A stretch of DNA of 64,000 nucleotides from contig OZ220494.1 in NCBI GenBank assembly GCA_965116215.1, positions 372,001 to 436,000 of the forward strand, in the 5' to 3' direction. The translations under genes were made by a program, and so were the position numbers. A model generated the notes under the pieces. That model did no database searches and was not told the DNA's origin. It worked only from the letters and a program-made list of their open reading frames with translations. This DNA comes from CBDBKL01 sp965116215. GTDB lineage: Bacteria; Bdellovibrionota; Bdellovibrionia; Bdellovibrionales; JAKFYE01. Below are positions 28,887 to 38,767 of this stretch, piece after piece (position 1 is the stretch's first letter; each line of letters starts with the position of its first letter).

Positions 28887-30413
28887 TTGGAAAAGGCTGG
28901 AATTCATATCCTTGATTTTGGCTCTCAATTTACACAATTGATTGTAAGGCGTCTTAGGGAATTGGGTATATACTGTGAAGTTCATCCTTTTGATATTTCT
29001 CTAAAAGATTTAAAGATAAAAAAACCTGATGGTTTGATATTAAGCGGGGGACCTAATTCTGTCTTTAAAGGAAGTGCTCCTCAGAGAGATCTTAAGGAAC
29101 TGGCCGAGATAGCCCCTCTTTTAGGTATTTGTTATGGGATGCAATTAATTACTCAGCAATGGGGTGGAGTGGTTGAGAGATCTGATTGTGGAGAGTATGG
29201 GTTGAATCATATTCATTGGAAAGAACCCTTAAAAGATGTCCCTAGAGATCAAAAAGTTTGGATGAGTCATGGAGACCATGTTAAAGTTGTTCCCTTTGGT
29301 TTTAAGGTAATGGCTGTATCTGAAAAATCGATTCCCACAGCTATTCGACTAGGGTCTGTATGGGCCCTTCAATTTCATCCAGAGGTTTCTCATACAGATT
29401 GTGGTTTAAATGTGCTTAAATCCTTTGTCTTTGACTGTTGTGGGGCTCAAGATCATTGGAAAAAAGGCTATATAGTTGATGATATTTTAGAAGATATAAA
29501 AAAAAGTATTCCTAAGAAAGAAAGTGTTCTTTGTGCGTTAAGTGGGGGAGTGGATTCGACAGTTGTTGGAACACTTTTAACTCGAGCTTTGGGTCATGAA
29601 CGTGTTCATTGTCTATTTATAAATAATGGACTACTGAGGCAAGAGGAGTTTGAAGATGTGTTAGAGTCTTATGGGGACTTGGGATTAAATGTAAAGGGTA
29701 TTGATGCTACAGAAAAGTTTATTGCTGCCCTGAGAGGGGAGTCGAATCCTGAGAAGAAAAGAAAAATTATTGGTCGAGTTTTTATTGAAGTTTTTGAAGA
29801 TGCTGTAAAGTCATTTAAAGATATTAAGTGGTTAGCGCAAGGAACGCTTTATCCAGATGTGATTGAAAGCCTTTCTCCAAATGGTGTATCGGTAACGATA
29901 AAATCTCATCATAATGTGGGAGGACTTCCTAAGAAAATGGGTTTTAAATTGATAGAACCGTTAAGAGAGTTCTTTAAGGATGAAGTTAGAGATTTAGGAA
30001 AAAAATTAAATCTTCCAAAGGCTATTCTCTCTCGACATCCTTTTCCGGGCCCTGGTCTTGCTATTCGTATTATAGGGGAAGTCACAGAAAGAGATTTAGA
30101 AATATTGAGAAGATGTGACGCTATTTATATTGATGAATTAAAATCATCTGGTCTTTATAATAAAATTTGGCAAGCCCTTTCGGTATTACTTCCTGTTAAA
30201 ACAGTAGGTGTTCAGGGTGATTCTAGGACGTATTCTAGATCTTTAGTCATTCGGGCTGTGTCTTCAGAGGATGGGATGACGGCAGATTGGTTTCATTTTG
30301 AACCCGATTTTTTAAAGCGATTGTCCAATCGTATAACAAATGAAGTACTGGAGATTAATCGTATTGTTTATGATATTACAAGTAAGCCTCCTAGTACAAT
30401 AGAGTGGGAATAA
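28887..30413 (+). CDS. guaA: GMP synthase (glutamine-hydrolysing)
   Basis: The 508-residue protein starts at TTG. It has a class I glutamine amidotransferase domain (GICYGMQ with the nucleophilic Cys, FHPEVSHT His/Glu), an ATP-pyrophosphatase domain (ALSGGVDSTV P-loop) and the dimerisation end KPPSTIEWE. It aminates XMP to GMP. The downstream dnaE starts three bases after its stop. Confidence 0.95.
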   Translation: MEKAGIHILDFGSQFTQLIVRRLRELGIYCEVHPFDISLKDLKIKKPDGLILSGGPNSVFKGSAPQRDLKELAEIAPLLGICYGMQLITQQWGGVVERSDCGEYGLNHIHWKEPLKDVPRDQKVWMSHGDHVKVVPFGFKVMAVSEKSIPTAIRLGSVWALQFHPEVSHTDCGLNVLKSFVFDCCGAQDHWKKGYIVDDILEDIKKSIPKKESVLCALSGGVDSTVVGTLLTRALGHERVHCLFINNGLLRQEEFEDVLESYGDLGLNVKGIDATEKFIAALRGESNPEKKRKIIGRVFIEVFEDAVKSFKDIKWLAQGTLYPDVIESLSPNGVSVTIKSHHNVGGLPKKMGFKLIEPLREFFKDEVRDLGKKLNLPKAILSRHPFPGPGLAIRIIGEVTERDLEILRRCDAIYIDELKSSGLYNKIWQALSVLLPVKTVGVQGDSRTYSRSLVIRAVSSEDGMTADWFHFEPDFLKRLSNRITNEVLEINRIVYDITSKPPSTIEWE

Positions 30414-30416
30414 AAT

Positions 30417-33400
30417 ATGTCATTTGTTCATTTGCATACACATTCACAATATTCTTTATTGGAATCTTCAACATCTTCTCAAGATATGGCCAAGATGGCA
30501 TTTGAGGATAAAATGCCTGCTTTAGCATTGACGGATAATGGAAATATGTTTGGTGCTATAGAACATTATTTTGCATGTAAAGATTTAGGAATAAATCCCA
30601 TTTTAGGAATAGATGTTTATCTTGCCCCTAATGGGCGACATAAAAAAGAAAGAGGGACAAATACTCGTCTTGTCTTACTTGCAGAAAATTTTAAAGGGTA
30701 TCAGAATTTATGTAAGATCAGCTCCATTGGATATAAAGAGGGATTTTATTATAAACCGCGCATCGATATGGATGTTTTAAAGGAAAATAATGAAAATATT
30801 ATTGCTTTAACTGGCAGTTTATATGGTGTTGTGCCATGGACTGTTTCTCAAAAAGGAGAGGATGCTGCTTTACAAAAAATAAGAGAACTTAAAGATATTT
30901 TTCATGAAGGTTTATATTTAGAAATATGTCGTACAGGTCTTCCTCAGTTGGAGAGTATTAATCGTTTTTTAGTAGAGGCTTCAAAAATAACGTCAACACC
31001 CTTGGTGGCAACAAATGATGTTCATTATCTTGAATCAGAAGATTTCTTGGCTCAAGAAGTTATGATTTGTATTGGAACAAATAAGACTCTTCAGGATGAA
31101 AAACGAAAAACGTTAGGATCAAAAGAGTTCTTTTTTAAAAAAACAAAACAAATGAAGAGTTTATTTAAAGATATTCCAGAAACTATAGAAAATACTTTAA
31201 AAATCGCAGATCAAATAAATATTGAATTTCAACTAAAAGATTCTCATGGAAAGCCTATATATCATCTGCCCAGTTACCCAATATCTAAAGGCGAAACTCT
31301 TAAAGCGGCAATGAAAAGACATTCAGAAGAGGGATTAGAGTTACGATTTAAAGAGCATCAGTTGTGTGGGGAAGGGGTTACAAAGGAAAGGAAACAAGAG
31401 TATTTTAAGAGATTAGAGTATGAACTAGAGACCATTCATAGAATGGGATTTGATGGTTATTTTTTAATTGTTCAAGATTTTATTAAATGGGCTAAGCAGT
31501 GTGAGATTCCGGTTGGTCCAGGTCGAGGTTCAGGGGCAGGAAGTCTTGTTGCTTATTCGCTTCAAATTACAGATTTAGATCCTATGCTTCATGGTCTCAT
31601 TTTTGAGAGATTTTTAAATCCAGAGCGTTTAAGTATGCCTGATTTTGATATTGATTTTTGTCAAGAGCGTCGACATGAGGTGATTGAATATGTAACTCAA
31701 AAATATGGAGAAGAGTGTGTTTCTCAAATCATCACTTTTGGAAAGTTACAAGCTAGAGCTGCGATTCGAGATATAGGAAGAGTGATGGGGATGATCTTTA
31801 GTGAGGTTGATGTGGTTGCAAAGCTGATCCCTGATAAATTAGGGATTTCTTTAAAAGAGGCGATACAAATGGAGCCACGGTTAACCCAGCTCATGGAAAA
31901 AAAACCACAAATTCATTCATTGATGGAATTAGCTCAAAAGATTGAAGGTCTTGTTCGACATGCCAGTATTCATGCTGCTGGAGTAATAATTTCTAATAAA
32001 CCTCTTGTTGAACATGCGCCTCTTTATAAAGGAAATGAGAACGAAAATGTTATTCAATTTGATATGAAGATTGCAGAAAAGATAGGTCTTATAAAATTTG
32101 ATTTTTTAGGTTTAAAAACATTGACCCTTATTAAGGATGCACTGTCTTTAATTAAAAGAAATAGAAAAAAAGAGATTCGCATTCAAGATATTTCAATTAA
32201 TGATTCCTCTATTTATGAATTAATGAGCCGTGGAGATACAGCGGGTATTTTTCAGTTTGAAAGTGAGGGAATGTCGGAACTTATTAGTAGAGTACAGCCA
32301 ACATGTTTCAATGATATCACGGCTATCAATGCTCTTTATAGGCCGGGTCCAATGCAAATGCTGGATGAATATATTGGGAGAAAAAATGGTAAGATAAAAA
32401 TTTCTTATCCTTTTAAAGAGTTAGAGGATATTCTTAAAGAAACATATGGGATTATTGTTTATCAAGAGCAAGTTCAGTTTATTGCTGCAAAGATTGCAAA
32501 TTATTCTCTTGCTGAGGCTGATGTTTTAAGAAGAGCTATGAGTAAGAAAATTGCAAAAGAAATGAAAAAACAAAGGAGTCGATTTCTAGAGGGAGCTGAA
32601 GAGAATCATTTTGATAGAAAGAAAACAGAAAATCTTTTTGAATTGATGGAAAAATTTGCTCAATATGGATTTAACAAATCCCATGCAGCTGCTTATTGTG
32701 TTGTTGCTGCACAGACAGCTTGGTTAAAGGCCCATTATCCTGTAGAATTTTATGCTGCTTTATTGAGTACAGAGATTTCAAATACAGATAAAATTGTAAA
32801 ATATATTAAAGATGTTCGTGCTCATAATATTGAAGTCAAATCACCACATATTAATTTTTCTGAATTTAAGTTTTCTGTAGATTCTGATCGATTATTTTTT
32901 GGCCTAGGTGCTATTAAAGGTGTTGGAGAGTCCGCTGTTGAGGCTATCCTTGAGGCTCGTGCAGAAAAAAAGGACAATAAATTTATGAGCCTTCAGGATT
33001 TTTTTGAAAGTGTGGATTTAAGACGAGTGAATAAGAGAGCAGTAGAAGCTTTAATTAAAGCTGGAGCTATGGATGGCTTTGATCTGACACGCGCAGAGCT
33101 ATTTAATGGATATTCTTATTTTATAAAATATTCTGAAATTAAAAGACATAATAGAGAAATAGGTCAGACCAGTTTATTTTCAGAAGGAGATGAGGATAAA
33201 GTAGAAATTCCTATTTCTAAAAAATTATGGACAAAATCAGAATGTCTTAAGTTTGAAAAAGAAGTTTTAGGTTTTTATCTTAGCGATCATCCTCTTAAGG
33301 GTTTTGAAAGTCTCTTAACTTCTTCAACAGCAAGTGTTCTCTTGGATTCTTCAACAGCAAGTGTTTTTGTTTCTATTGAAGAGCTGAACAAAAAAGAGAG

Positions 33401-33926
33401 AACTTTATCGGTTATGGTTAGTGGTGTAGTGACTTCAAAAAGAGAGCTTGTGACTCGAAAGGGAACTCGAATGGCCTTTGTTCAATTAGAAGATCTTTCA
33501 GGGAGCTTAGAATTAGTTTTATTTCCTGATATTTTTGAAAAATATGAAAAAAAATTGAACTCAGATGAAGTTTTTTTAGTGAGTGGTACTTTTAAAAAAG
33601 AAAATCAAAATAGAAAATTGATTGTTGAGGAGATGGAAACCTTAGAGGATCAACTTGTAAAGACAACAAAGAAAAAAGCCTATATGGAGTTTCGAATGGA
33701 TGGAGAGTTGACAAAAAATATCTCTCTACTGCAATCCATTCTTAAAGATCATCCAGGAGAAACAAAGGTCAAATTATCTTTACTTTTAGATGATTTAGAA
33801 AATATCAAGGGAAAGCGGGTTGTTATAGGAATAAATAACCCTGAGGGAATTCGACCTTCAAAGGCATTTTTTGAACACTTACAGATGAAATTAGGGCGAA
33901 CTGATTTTATTCATCTTGTCAGTTAA
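30417..33926 (+). CDS. dnaE: DNA polymerase III alpha subunit
   Basis: The 1169-residue replicative polymerase has the PHP domain (SFVHLHTHSQYSLLE), the palm motif PDFDIDFCQERR with catalytic Asps, GPGRGSGAGSLVAY, and the fingers (GFNKSHAAAYCVVAAQTAW). Helix-hairpin-helix and OB domains are at the C-terminus. A 9-codon tandem duplication (SSTASVLLD/SSTASVFVS) lies at 33321-33374, just after the conserved SDHPL. It is probably a harmless linker expansion. Confidence 0.95.
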   Translation: MSFVHLHTHSQYSLLESSTSSQDMAKMAFEDKMPALALTDNGNMFGAIEHYFACKDLGINPILGIDVYLAPNGRHKKERGTNTRLVLLAENFKGYQNLCKISSIGYKEGFYYKPRIDMDVLKENNENIIALTGSLYGVVPWTVSQKGEDAALQKIRELKDIFHEGLYLEICRTGLPQLESINRFLVEASKITSTPLVATNDVHYLESEDFLAQEVMICIGTNKTLQDEKRKTLGSKEFFFKKTKQMKSLFKDIPETIENTLKIADQINIEFQLKDSHGKPIYHLPSYPISKGETLKAAMKRHSEEGLELRFKEHQLCGEGVTKERKQEYFKRLEYELETIHRMGFDGYFLIVQDFIKWAKQCEIPVGPGRGSGAGSLVAYSLQITDLDPMLHGLIFERFLNPERLSMPDFDIDFCQERRHEVIEYVTQKYGEECVSQIITFGKLQARAAIRDIGRVMGMIFSEVDVVAKLIPDKLGISLKEAIQMEPRLTQLMEKKPQIHSLMELAQKIEGLVRHASIHAAGVIISNKPLVEHAPLYKGNENENVIQFDMKIAEKIGLIKFDFLGLKTLTLIKDALSLIKRNRKKEIRIQDISINDSSIYELMSRGDTAGIFQFESEGMSELISRVQPTCFNDITAINALYRPGPMQMLDEYIGRKNGKIKISYPFKELEDILKETYGIIVYQEQVQFIAAKIANYSLAEADVLRRAMSKKIAKEMKKQRSRFLEGAEENHFDRKKTENLFELMEKFAQYGFNKSHAAAYCVVAAQTAWLKAHYPVEFYAALLSTEISNTDKIVKYIKDVRAHNIEVKSPHINFSEFKFSVDSDRLFFGLGAIKGVGESAVEAILEARAEKKDNKFMSLQDFFESVDLRRVNKRAVEALIKAGAMDGFDLTRAELFNGYSYFIKYSEIKRHNREIGQTSLFSEGDEDKVEIPISKKLWTKSECLKFEKEVLGFYLSDHPLKGFESLLTSSTASVLLDSSTASVFVSIEELNKKERTLSVMVSGVVTSKRELVTRKGTRMAFVQLEDLSGSLELVLFPDIFEKYEKKLNSDEVFLVSGTFKKENQNRKLIVEEMETLEDQLVKTTKKKAYMEFRMDGELTKNISLLQSILKDHPGETKVKLSLLLDDLENIKGKRVVIGINNPEGIRPSKAFFEHLQMKLGRTDFIHLVS
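33321..33374 (+). repeat. 27-bp in-frame tandem duplication inside dnaE
   Basis: An 18-base block (TCTTCAACAGCAAGTGTT) occurs at 33321-33338 and again, exactly, at 33348-33365, a period of 27 bases. It adds nine residues between the finger region and the OB domain and keeps the frame. Confidence 0.8.
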
Positions 33927-33999
33927 AAACTTTTATAAGATATAAAATGGGTATTGGATTATTATAATAATGAGATAGTACAAAGGTTTTGAATATGAG

Positions 34000-35181
34000 G
34001 TGTGTGTTTTGATGGTCTTACGATCTTTATTGAAGATCTTTATAATTATTTTATTGAGTTCAAATCTCTTTGCTGAGGAATTGATTGAATATACTGATAA
34101 AGAGGTTATTTCTCATGCGCATAATCCTGTAAGAGCTCGTCAGAGGGTATTGCGCATATTTTCTGAAAAAGTATCTTCCGATATGATTAAAAGGATTTTA
34201 GGTCAAAAGAAGTATAGACAAAACTTGGCTCTTATAAAGACTAAGATATTAAATCAAACGGAGAAATTTATTCCTTTTTCAAGAATTATTAAATTGGAAG
34301 AGTTAGAGAAAGGGAAGTTTAAAGCCTCTGTGATGCTGAAACTTTCGTCTGAAAGTTTAAAGGATCTTCTTTTTAAAGAAGGGTTTATGAGTAATATGGA
34401 AAGAGGGGTTGTTTTATTACCTTTGTTTTCTATTGCAGATCGTATTGAGCATAAGAGCTACAATTGGTGGAAGGAGCCTGTGAATAGGAAAGAAGATGGG
34501 TTTCTTATTCAACAGAAAATATTTCTTCTGAAGGAAATGAGGAGAGAGTTTTCGAAAAAGGGGCTTTATGTTTTAGATCCTGTGAAGTGGGGCTATTATT
34601 ATAATGTCCCAAAACTTTATAGATCGGATTCTATGAGGACGAAAGATGTTCAATTTTTGAGTCATCTCTATGGGAGTCAGATGGCCATAAGGGGTGAGGT
34701 GGATTTTCGTCCTGGAAGCATGAGTCAGACGGCTAAAATTTTTATTCGTTGGACTATTGTACATACGGATAATGGAAGAGTGATTGCTGAGTCTGTGGGT
34801 AGATATGAAACAGAGCCTGGAAATAGACAGAATGGAATTAGAAAAGTATTAACAACTCAGGGTAAAGATTTAGTTGTCAATTTAGTTCAGCAGGTTATGG
34901 AGGCTTGGAAGAAGGGAAGATTGAGTGTGACTCAAATTGTTCAAGTCGATATTAATGGTGCTATGGAGTATGCAGATATTCAGAGTTTTAGGTCCAATTT
35001 AAAAAATTTGATTCCAGAGATGAAAAGTATAAAAGAACGTTTTTTTCAATCTGATAGGGTTGTTTTTGAAGTAGATATTTTAGGGGGAGTACAGGAATTA
35101 GTAGAGCATTTAAGATCTATGGAGGGTTTTAAGGTAGCTTCTGTTAGAGATGATAGAGTTGTTCTTTCTGTAGGCAAATAG
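34000..35181 (+). CDS. Exported protein of unknown function
   Basis: The 393-residue protein has a signal peptide (to about residue 25, ...NLFAEE). A mixed alpha/beta body follows, with YNWWKEP, a QMAIRGEVDF strand and GRVIAESVGRYE. The last third repeats short strand-helix units. I recognise no family. The start is ambiguous: GTG 34000, TTG 34009 or ATG 34012. GAGG at 33997-34000 favours one of the later two. It follows dnaE after a short gap. Confidence 0.5.
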   Translation: MCVLMVLRSLLKIFIIILLSSNLFAEELIEYTDKEVISHAHNPVRARQRVLRIFSEKVSSDMIKRILGQKKYRQNLALIKTKILNQTEKFIPFSRIIKLEELEKGKFKASVMLKLSSESLKDLLFKEGFMSNMERGVVLLPLFSIADRIEHKSYNWWKEPVNRKEDGFLIQQKIFLLKEMRREFSKKGLYVLDPVKWGYYYNVPKLYRSDSMRTKDVQFLSHLYGSQMAIRGEVDFRPGSMSQTAKIFIRWTIVHTDNGRVIAESVGRYETEPGNRQNGIRKVLTTQGKDLVVNLVQQVMEAWKKGRLSVTQIVQVDINGAMEYADIQSFRSNLKNLIPEMKSIKERFFQSDRVVFEVDILGGVQELVEHLRSMEGFKVASVRDDRVVLSVGK

Positions 35182-35229
35182 AGAAGTGAAATTTATTTTA
35201 TATTTTTTGATTTATGATATTGTAGATTT

Positions 35230-35964
35230 ATGGGTAGGGGTGGGAATTTTCTTAGGGTAAACTATCAGAGTTTGCATTTATATCTTATATTATTTTTCTT
35301 GTGCGTTGGAGTTTATGCCTATGGACATAGGTCTGAATGCCAAAGAGAGCCAAATGATGTATGTGCTGACTGTAATTATTATTTTAGTTGCAGAGAAAAT
35401 CAATATTGTAAAAGAAATTCAAAGCCAAATTGTCAAAATCATGATGGAGTTTTAGAGAATAGAGATATCGAAGGGGACGTTGAGTCAACTTCAACTTTAG
35501 AAAGTTGTGATATAGGATGTCTTTCTCGAGATATAGCAAGCTCTCTTGTTAAAGTCATTAAGGTATCAGATGGAGATACAGTGACGGTTTTAACTGAGAA
35601 TAAACAGCAAGTCCGAGTAAGGCTTTATGGTATTGATACACCTGAAAAAAGACAACCTTTTGGGAATAAAGCCAAGCAGTTCACATCGGCTTTAGTTTTT
35701 GGAGAAAGAGTTTTTATCCAAGTTATAGATAGAGATAGATATGATAGGAGTGTGGCGTTGGTTCAGTTGTCTGATGGTCGGCTTTTGAACGAAGAATTGT
35801 TAAAATCTGGTTTAGCATGGGTTTATGAGAGATATTGTAAGAAAGCTTTTTGTAAAAAGTGGAAGACTATAGAGATTCAGGCGAAGGCCAATAAAAGGGG
35901 CTTATTTCGTAACGAAAATGCTTTGGAACCATGGAAGGCGAGGCGTCGTCCTACTTCATACTAG
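35230..35964 (+). CDS. Secreted thermonuclease-like (SNase) protein with a Cys-rich N-terminal segment
   Basis: The 244-residue protein has a hydrophobic export segment (about 15-32), then a Cys-rich stretch with ten Cys between residues 36 and 92. The staphylococcal nuclease domain follows (VSDGDTVTV, VRLYGIDTPEKRQPFG, DRDRYDRSVA). The catalytic Arg/Asp/Glu/Arg positions are all present. It should cleave DNA and RNA with Ca2+ outside the cytoplasm. The Cys-rich part may be disulfide-bonded by the VKOR-DsbA protein and is unlike standard SNases. Confidence 0.85.
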   Translation: MGRGGNFLRVNYQSLHLYLILFFLCVGVYAYGHRSECQREPNDVCADCNYYFSCRENQYCKRNSKPNCQNHDGVLENRDIEGDVESTSTLESCDIGCLSRDIASSLVKVIKVSDGDTVTVLTENKQQVRVRLYGIDTPEKRQPFGNKAKQFTSALVFGERVFIQVIDRDRYDRSVALVQLSDGRLLNEELLKSGLAWVYERYCKKAFCKKWKTIEIQAKANKRGLFRNENALEPWKARRRPTSY

Positions 35965-36017
35965 TACGATGATTTTTTCGATTTTTTTATGATGTCATTT
36001 ATAATTGTTTATAGTAA

Positions 36018-37121
36018 ATGGTAAATATGTTCTTACGATTTTTGATTTTATTTATTAGCTTTTTTTTTCTTTCGAGAGATTCTGTTTATAGCAGTGATCT
36101 TTTATCGACTTTAGATCTTCCTAAAGGGTTTGAGATTACATATTTTGCAAAAAATGTTGATGGAGCTAGGTCTATAGCTCTAGGGTCTCAGGGTGTTGTT
36201 TTTGTGGGCTCTAGAAGTGGCTCTGTGTATGCTCTTTTAGATAAAGATTTGGACGGTGTGGCTGAAAAACGTGTCACTATTGCATCGAATTTAAATATGC
36301 CTAATGGAGTCACCTATCGAAAGGGTAAGCTGTATGTGGCAGAGGTGCATAGGATTTTAGAATTTTCAAATATAGATAAAAATTTAAAAAAGAATAGGAA
36401 GTATACAGTTTTTTTCTCTGATTTACCTGATAAGAAGCATCATGGTTGGAAGTTTATTAAATTTGGTCCTGATGGAGATCTTTATATTCCTATCGGTGCT
36501 CCTTGTAATATCTGTCTTTCCAAGGATAAGAGGTTTGCCACTTTATCTAGGCTTTCAATGAAGGATAGGACTTTGAAAATTTATGCCTATGGTGTTCGTA
36601 ATTCAGTAGGGTTTGATTGGAATCCGTCTTCTGGTAGATTGTGGTTTACTGACAATGGAAGAGATTGGATGGGTGATGATATGCCTCCAGAGGAGATTAA
36701 TGTTGTTCGTCGTGAAGGGGAACATTTTGGCTATCCTTTTTGTCATGGAAGAGATATTTCTGATCCGAAGTTTGGTAAAGGGAAGGATTGCAAGAAGTAT
36801 TCGAAACCAGTGATTGAATTAGGGGCTCATCAGGCGGCATTGGGTTTACGTTTTTATAAAGAAAAGCATTTTCCAAAACTCTATCGATCAGGTTTTTTTG
36901 TGGCCCTACATGGGTCATGGAACCGTAGTAAAAAATCAGGATATAAGGTGATTTGGGCACATCCTAAAACGAAAGAGGTGAAGACCTTTATTAAAGGGTG
37001 GCTGAGAAAAGATGAAAGTGTATGGGGGCGTCCCGTTGATGTTGAGATTTATTGGGATGGCTCTCTTTTAATTTCTGATGACTTTAATGATGCGATTTAT
37101 AGAGTGATTTATAGGGGATAA
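36018..37121 (+). CDS. PQQ-dependent sugar dehydrogenase-like protein (sorbosone dehydrogenase family)
   Basis: The 367-residue protein has a signal peptide (about 1-25) and a six-bladed beta-propeller pattern. Features are LPKGFEITYFAKNVDGARSIA, GVVFVGSRSGSVYAL, MPNGVTYRKGKLYVAEVHRI, RLWFTDNGRDWMGDDMPPEEIN and FGYPFCHG. These match the glucose/sorbosone dehydrogenase family. The substrate cannot be assigned. PQQ synthesis genes are not in the window. The neighbour upstream is the secreted nuclease, so this is a run of exported enzymes. Confidence 0.75.
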   Translation: MVNMFLRFLILFISFFFLSRDSVYSSDLLSTLDLPKGFEITYFAKNVDGARSIALGSQGVVFVGSRSGSVYALLDKDLDGVAEKRVTIASNLNMPNGVTYRKGKLYVAEVHRILEFSNIDKNLKKNRKYTVFFSDLPDKKHHGWKFIKFGPDGDLYIPIGAPCNICLSKDKRFATLSRLSMKDRTLKIYAYGVRNSVGFDWNPSSGRLWFTDNGRDWMGDDMPPEEINVVRREGEHFGYPFCHGRDISDPKFGKGKDCKKYSKPVIELGAHQAALGLRFYKEKHFPKLYRSGFFVALHGSWNRSKKSGYKVIWAHPKTKEVKTFIKGWLRKDESVWGRPVDVEIYWDGSLLISDDFNDAIYRVIYRG

Positions 37122-37267
37122 GATTTTTTCTTTCTTGTATAAAGATGTTCTCCTGAAATAGATTGTATTTTCCCAGATCAACTATAGATTAGTTGAAAAG
37201 CGTTATAGATCTCTTTCTCTTTGATTTAAAAGACTGGATTTCTAGAGATTTGTGGTTTGAGATATTA

Positions 37268-37295
37268 AAATTCTCTTAAATCTTCTTGAGAATTT
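37268..37295. other. Hairpin between convergent genes
   Basis: AAATTCTC (37268-37275) can pair with GAGAATTT (37288-37295), followed by TT. The stem is AT-rich. It could act as a weak bidirectional terminator between the propeller gene and the RDD gene. Confidence 0.25.
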
Positions 37296-37367
37296 TTATG
37301 AGATTAAAATCTACTTCTCATTTGAGATCCAAGTTTTTAGTAGAGATTCACATAATTTTAACAATTC

Positions 37368-37883
37368 TTATTCTTTAATAACCTTTGTCTTGAATAATCT
37401 ATCATGTAGGGTGAGTTTTTCACGACCTAGAGCTAAAAGAAAACCAATACCAAGGAGCCAGGAGGAGATAGATTTTCCAATAAATTCTCTAAGGAATATT
37501 TTTGTTTGGCTATTTTCTAGTTGTAGTGAGACAACTTTTAATTTACAAATCTTTTTTCCTAGACTTTTTCCAGTTAAGGTTGTGGGAATTATCATAATGA
37601 GCATAGTTGTAATGGCTAATGATATATCTGAAATCATTTCCTGATCTGTAGATATTTTTAGACCACTTACTCCTCTTGTAAGGATATTTGCTGAGAACAC
37701 AACGGCAACCATATCTATGCTTAAGGCTAAGGCTCGAATACCAAATCCTGCTTTTGGACCACCCATATCTTCGGAGGACTTATTTGTATTCTGATTTTTT
37801 AAAATAGAAAGTTGAGCAACTTTTGGATTAACTGGAGGAATTCCCAAACGATGAGGAGGGGCAGGTTGTCGTAAAGGCTTCAT
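37368..37883 (-). CDS. RDD-family membrane protein
   Basis: The 171-residue protein has a short Pro-rich cytoplasmic N-terminus and three to four TM helices. The family signature FGIRALALSIDMV (R...D) and GKSLGKKICKLKVV are present. RDD proteins are of poorly known function, and some act as ion antiporters. SD AAGGAG precedes the ATG. Confidence 0.75.
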   Translation of the reverse strand: MKPLRQPAPPHRLGIPPVNPKVAQLSILKNQNTNKSSEDMGGPKAGFGIRALALSIDMVAVVFSANILTRGVSGLKISTDQEMISDISLAITTMLIMIIPTTLTGKSLGKKICKLKVVSLQLENSQTKIFLREFIGKSISSWLLGIGFLLALGREKLTLHDRLFKTKVIKE

Positions 37884-38183
37884 AGAGTGTACTCCTTATG
37901 ATTTATATATTTGGTTTATTTTTAAATCAGTATGTCACTGACCTTAGTTTCTTATTCGGTCATAGGGATTCTAAACTAAAGGTATTTCATTTTGGATTTT
38001 TATCAAAGATGGTATTTGAATAAATATTATTTATTAAAGTATTGCTTATTAATAAAGTATTCCATTTGATCTTAAAATATAGAGAAAGGAAGAAGTCATA
38101 TGTCTCATTTTTAGATATTTTTATATGAGCCGCAGTGGTTGAGTTGTAAAAGTGCAAATGGGACCTATTGAGAGAAAGTTTTT
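37884..38183. other. Intergenic gap, no gene seen
   Basis: About 300 AT-rich bases lie between two genes of the same direction. Several short ATTTATTAAAGT/TTATTAATAAAGT direct repeats lie near 38024-38062. No ORF or RNA is recognised. The promoter of the RDD gene should lie here. Confidence 0.35.
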
Positions 38184-38708
38184 TTAGTGATTGATCTCAA
38201 GGGATTGGGCGGCTCCATTAATCACTGCGGCGATACGTAAGCAGGATTGTATACCCTGTTTAGAGATGCCATTTTTTATAATTTCATGAATATGGGCGTT
38301 AAGACATAGGCCACATCCATTAATAGCAGAAACAGCTAAGCTCATTAATTCAAAATGAATTCTATCAATACCTGAATTACGAATAATATTCATTCGTAAC
38401 TGAGCAGGCATTTTAGAATATTCTTTATCATCGATAAGGTGAATAGATCTATAGTAGATGTTATTCATGGCCATGATTGTGGCAGCTGCTTTTGCAGCAG
38501 TGATGTCGGATTCTGAAAGTGTATTCGTGGTTTGGGAAATAATGGCATGAATAATTTTTTGGTTCTTTGTGGCGTATGAAGAGGCTAGGGCAATACCGTA
38601 AGATTGCTGTAGAGTTAGGCCCTCAACCTCTTCATCAGATACAAGGCGTCCAAGATTTAACTTGATGTCTTTTGCATAGTCTGGAAAGTGTAAATCTTTT
38701 ACAGCCAT
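38184..38708 (-). CDS. ahpD: Alkyl hydroperoxide reductase AhpD-like protein
   Basis: From ATG 38708 the protein has 174 residues and the AhpD active site: E120, C132 and C135 (NGCGLC), H139. This spacing equals that of mycobacterial AhpD (E118, C130, C133, H137). I chose this ATG because GAGGGAG lies upstream. A GTG nine codons earlier has no SD. AhpD passes electrons to AhpC. It lies directly downstream of ahpC. Confidence 0.9.
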   Translation of the reverse strand: MAVKDLHFPDYAKDIKLNLGRLVSDEEVEGLTLQQSYGIALASSYATKNQKIIHAIISQTTNTLSESDITAAKAAATIMAMNNIYYRSIHLIDDKEYSKMPAQLRMNIIRNSGIDRIHFELMSLAVSAINGCGLCLNAHIHEIIKNGISKQGIQSCLRIAAVINGAAQSLEINH

Positions 38709-38767
38709 CTTTTTCGTACTCCCTCTTCGTTTCACTTTTATCAGATATTTATTTTTCTGATAAAAAA

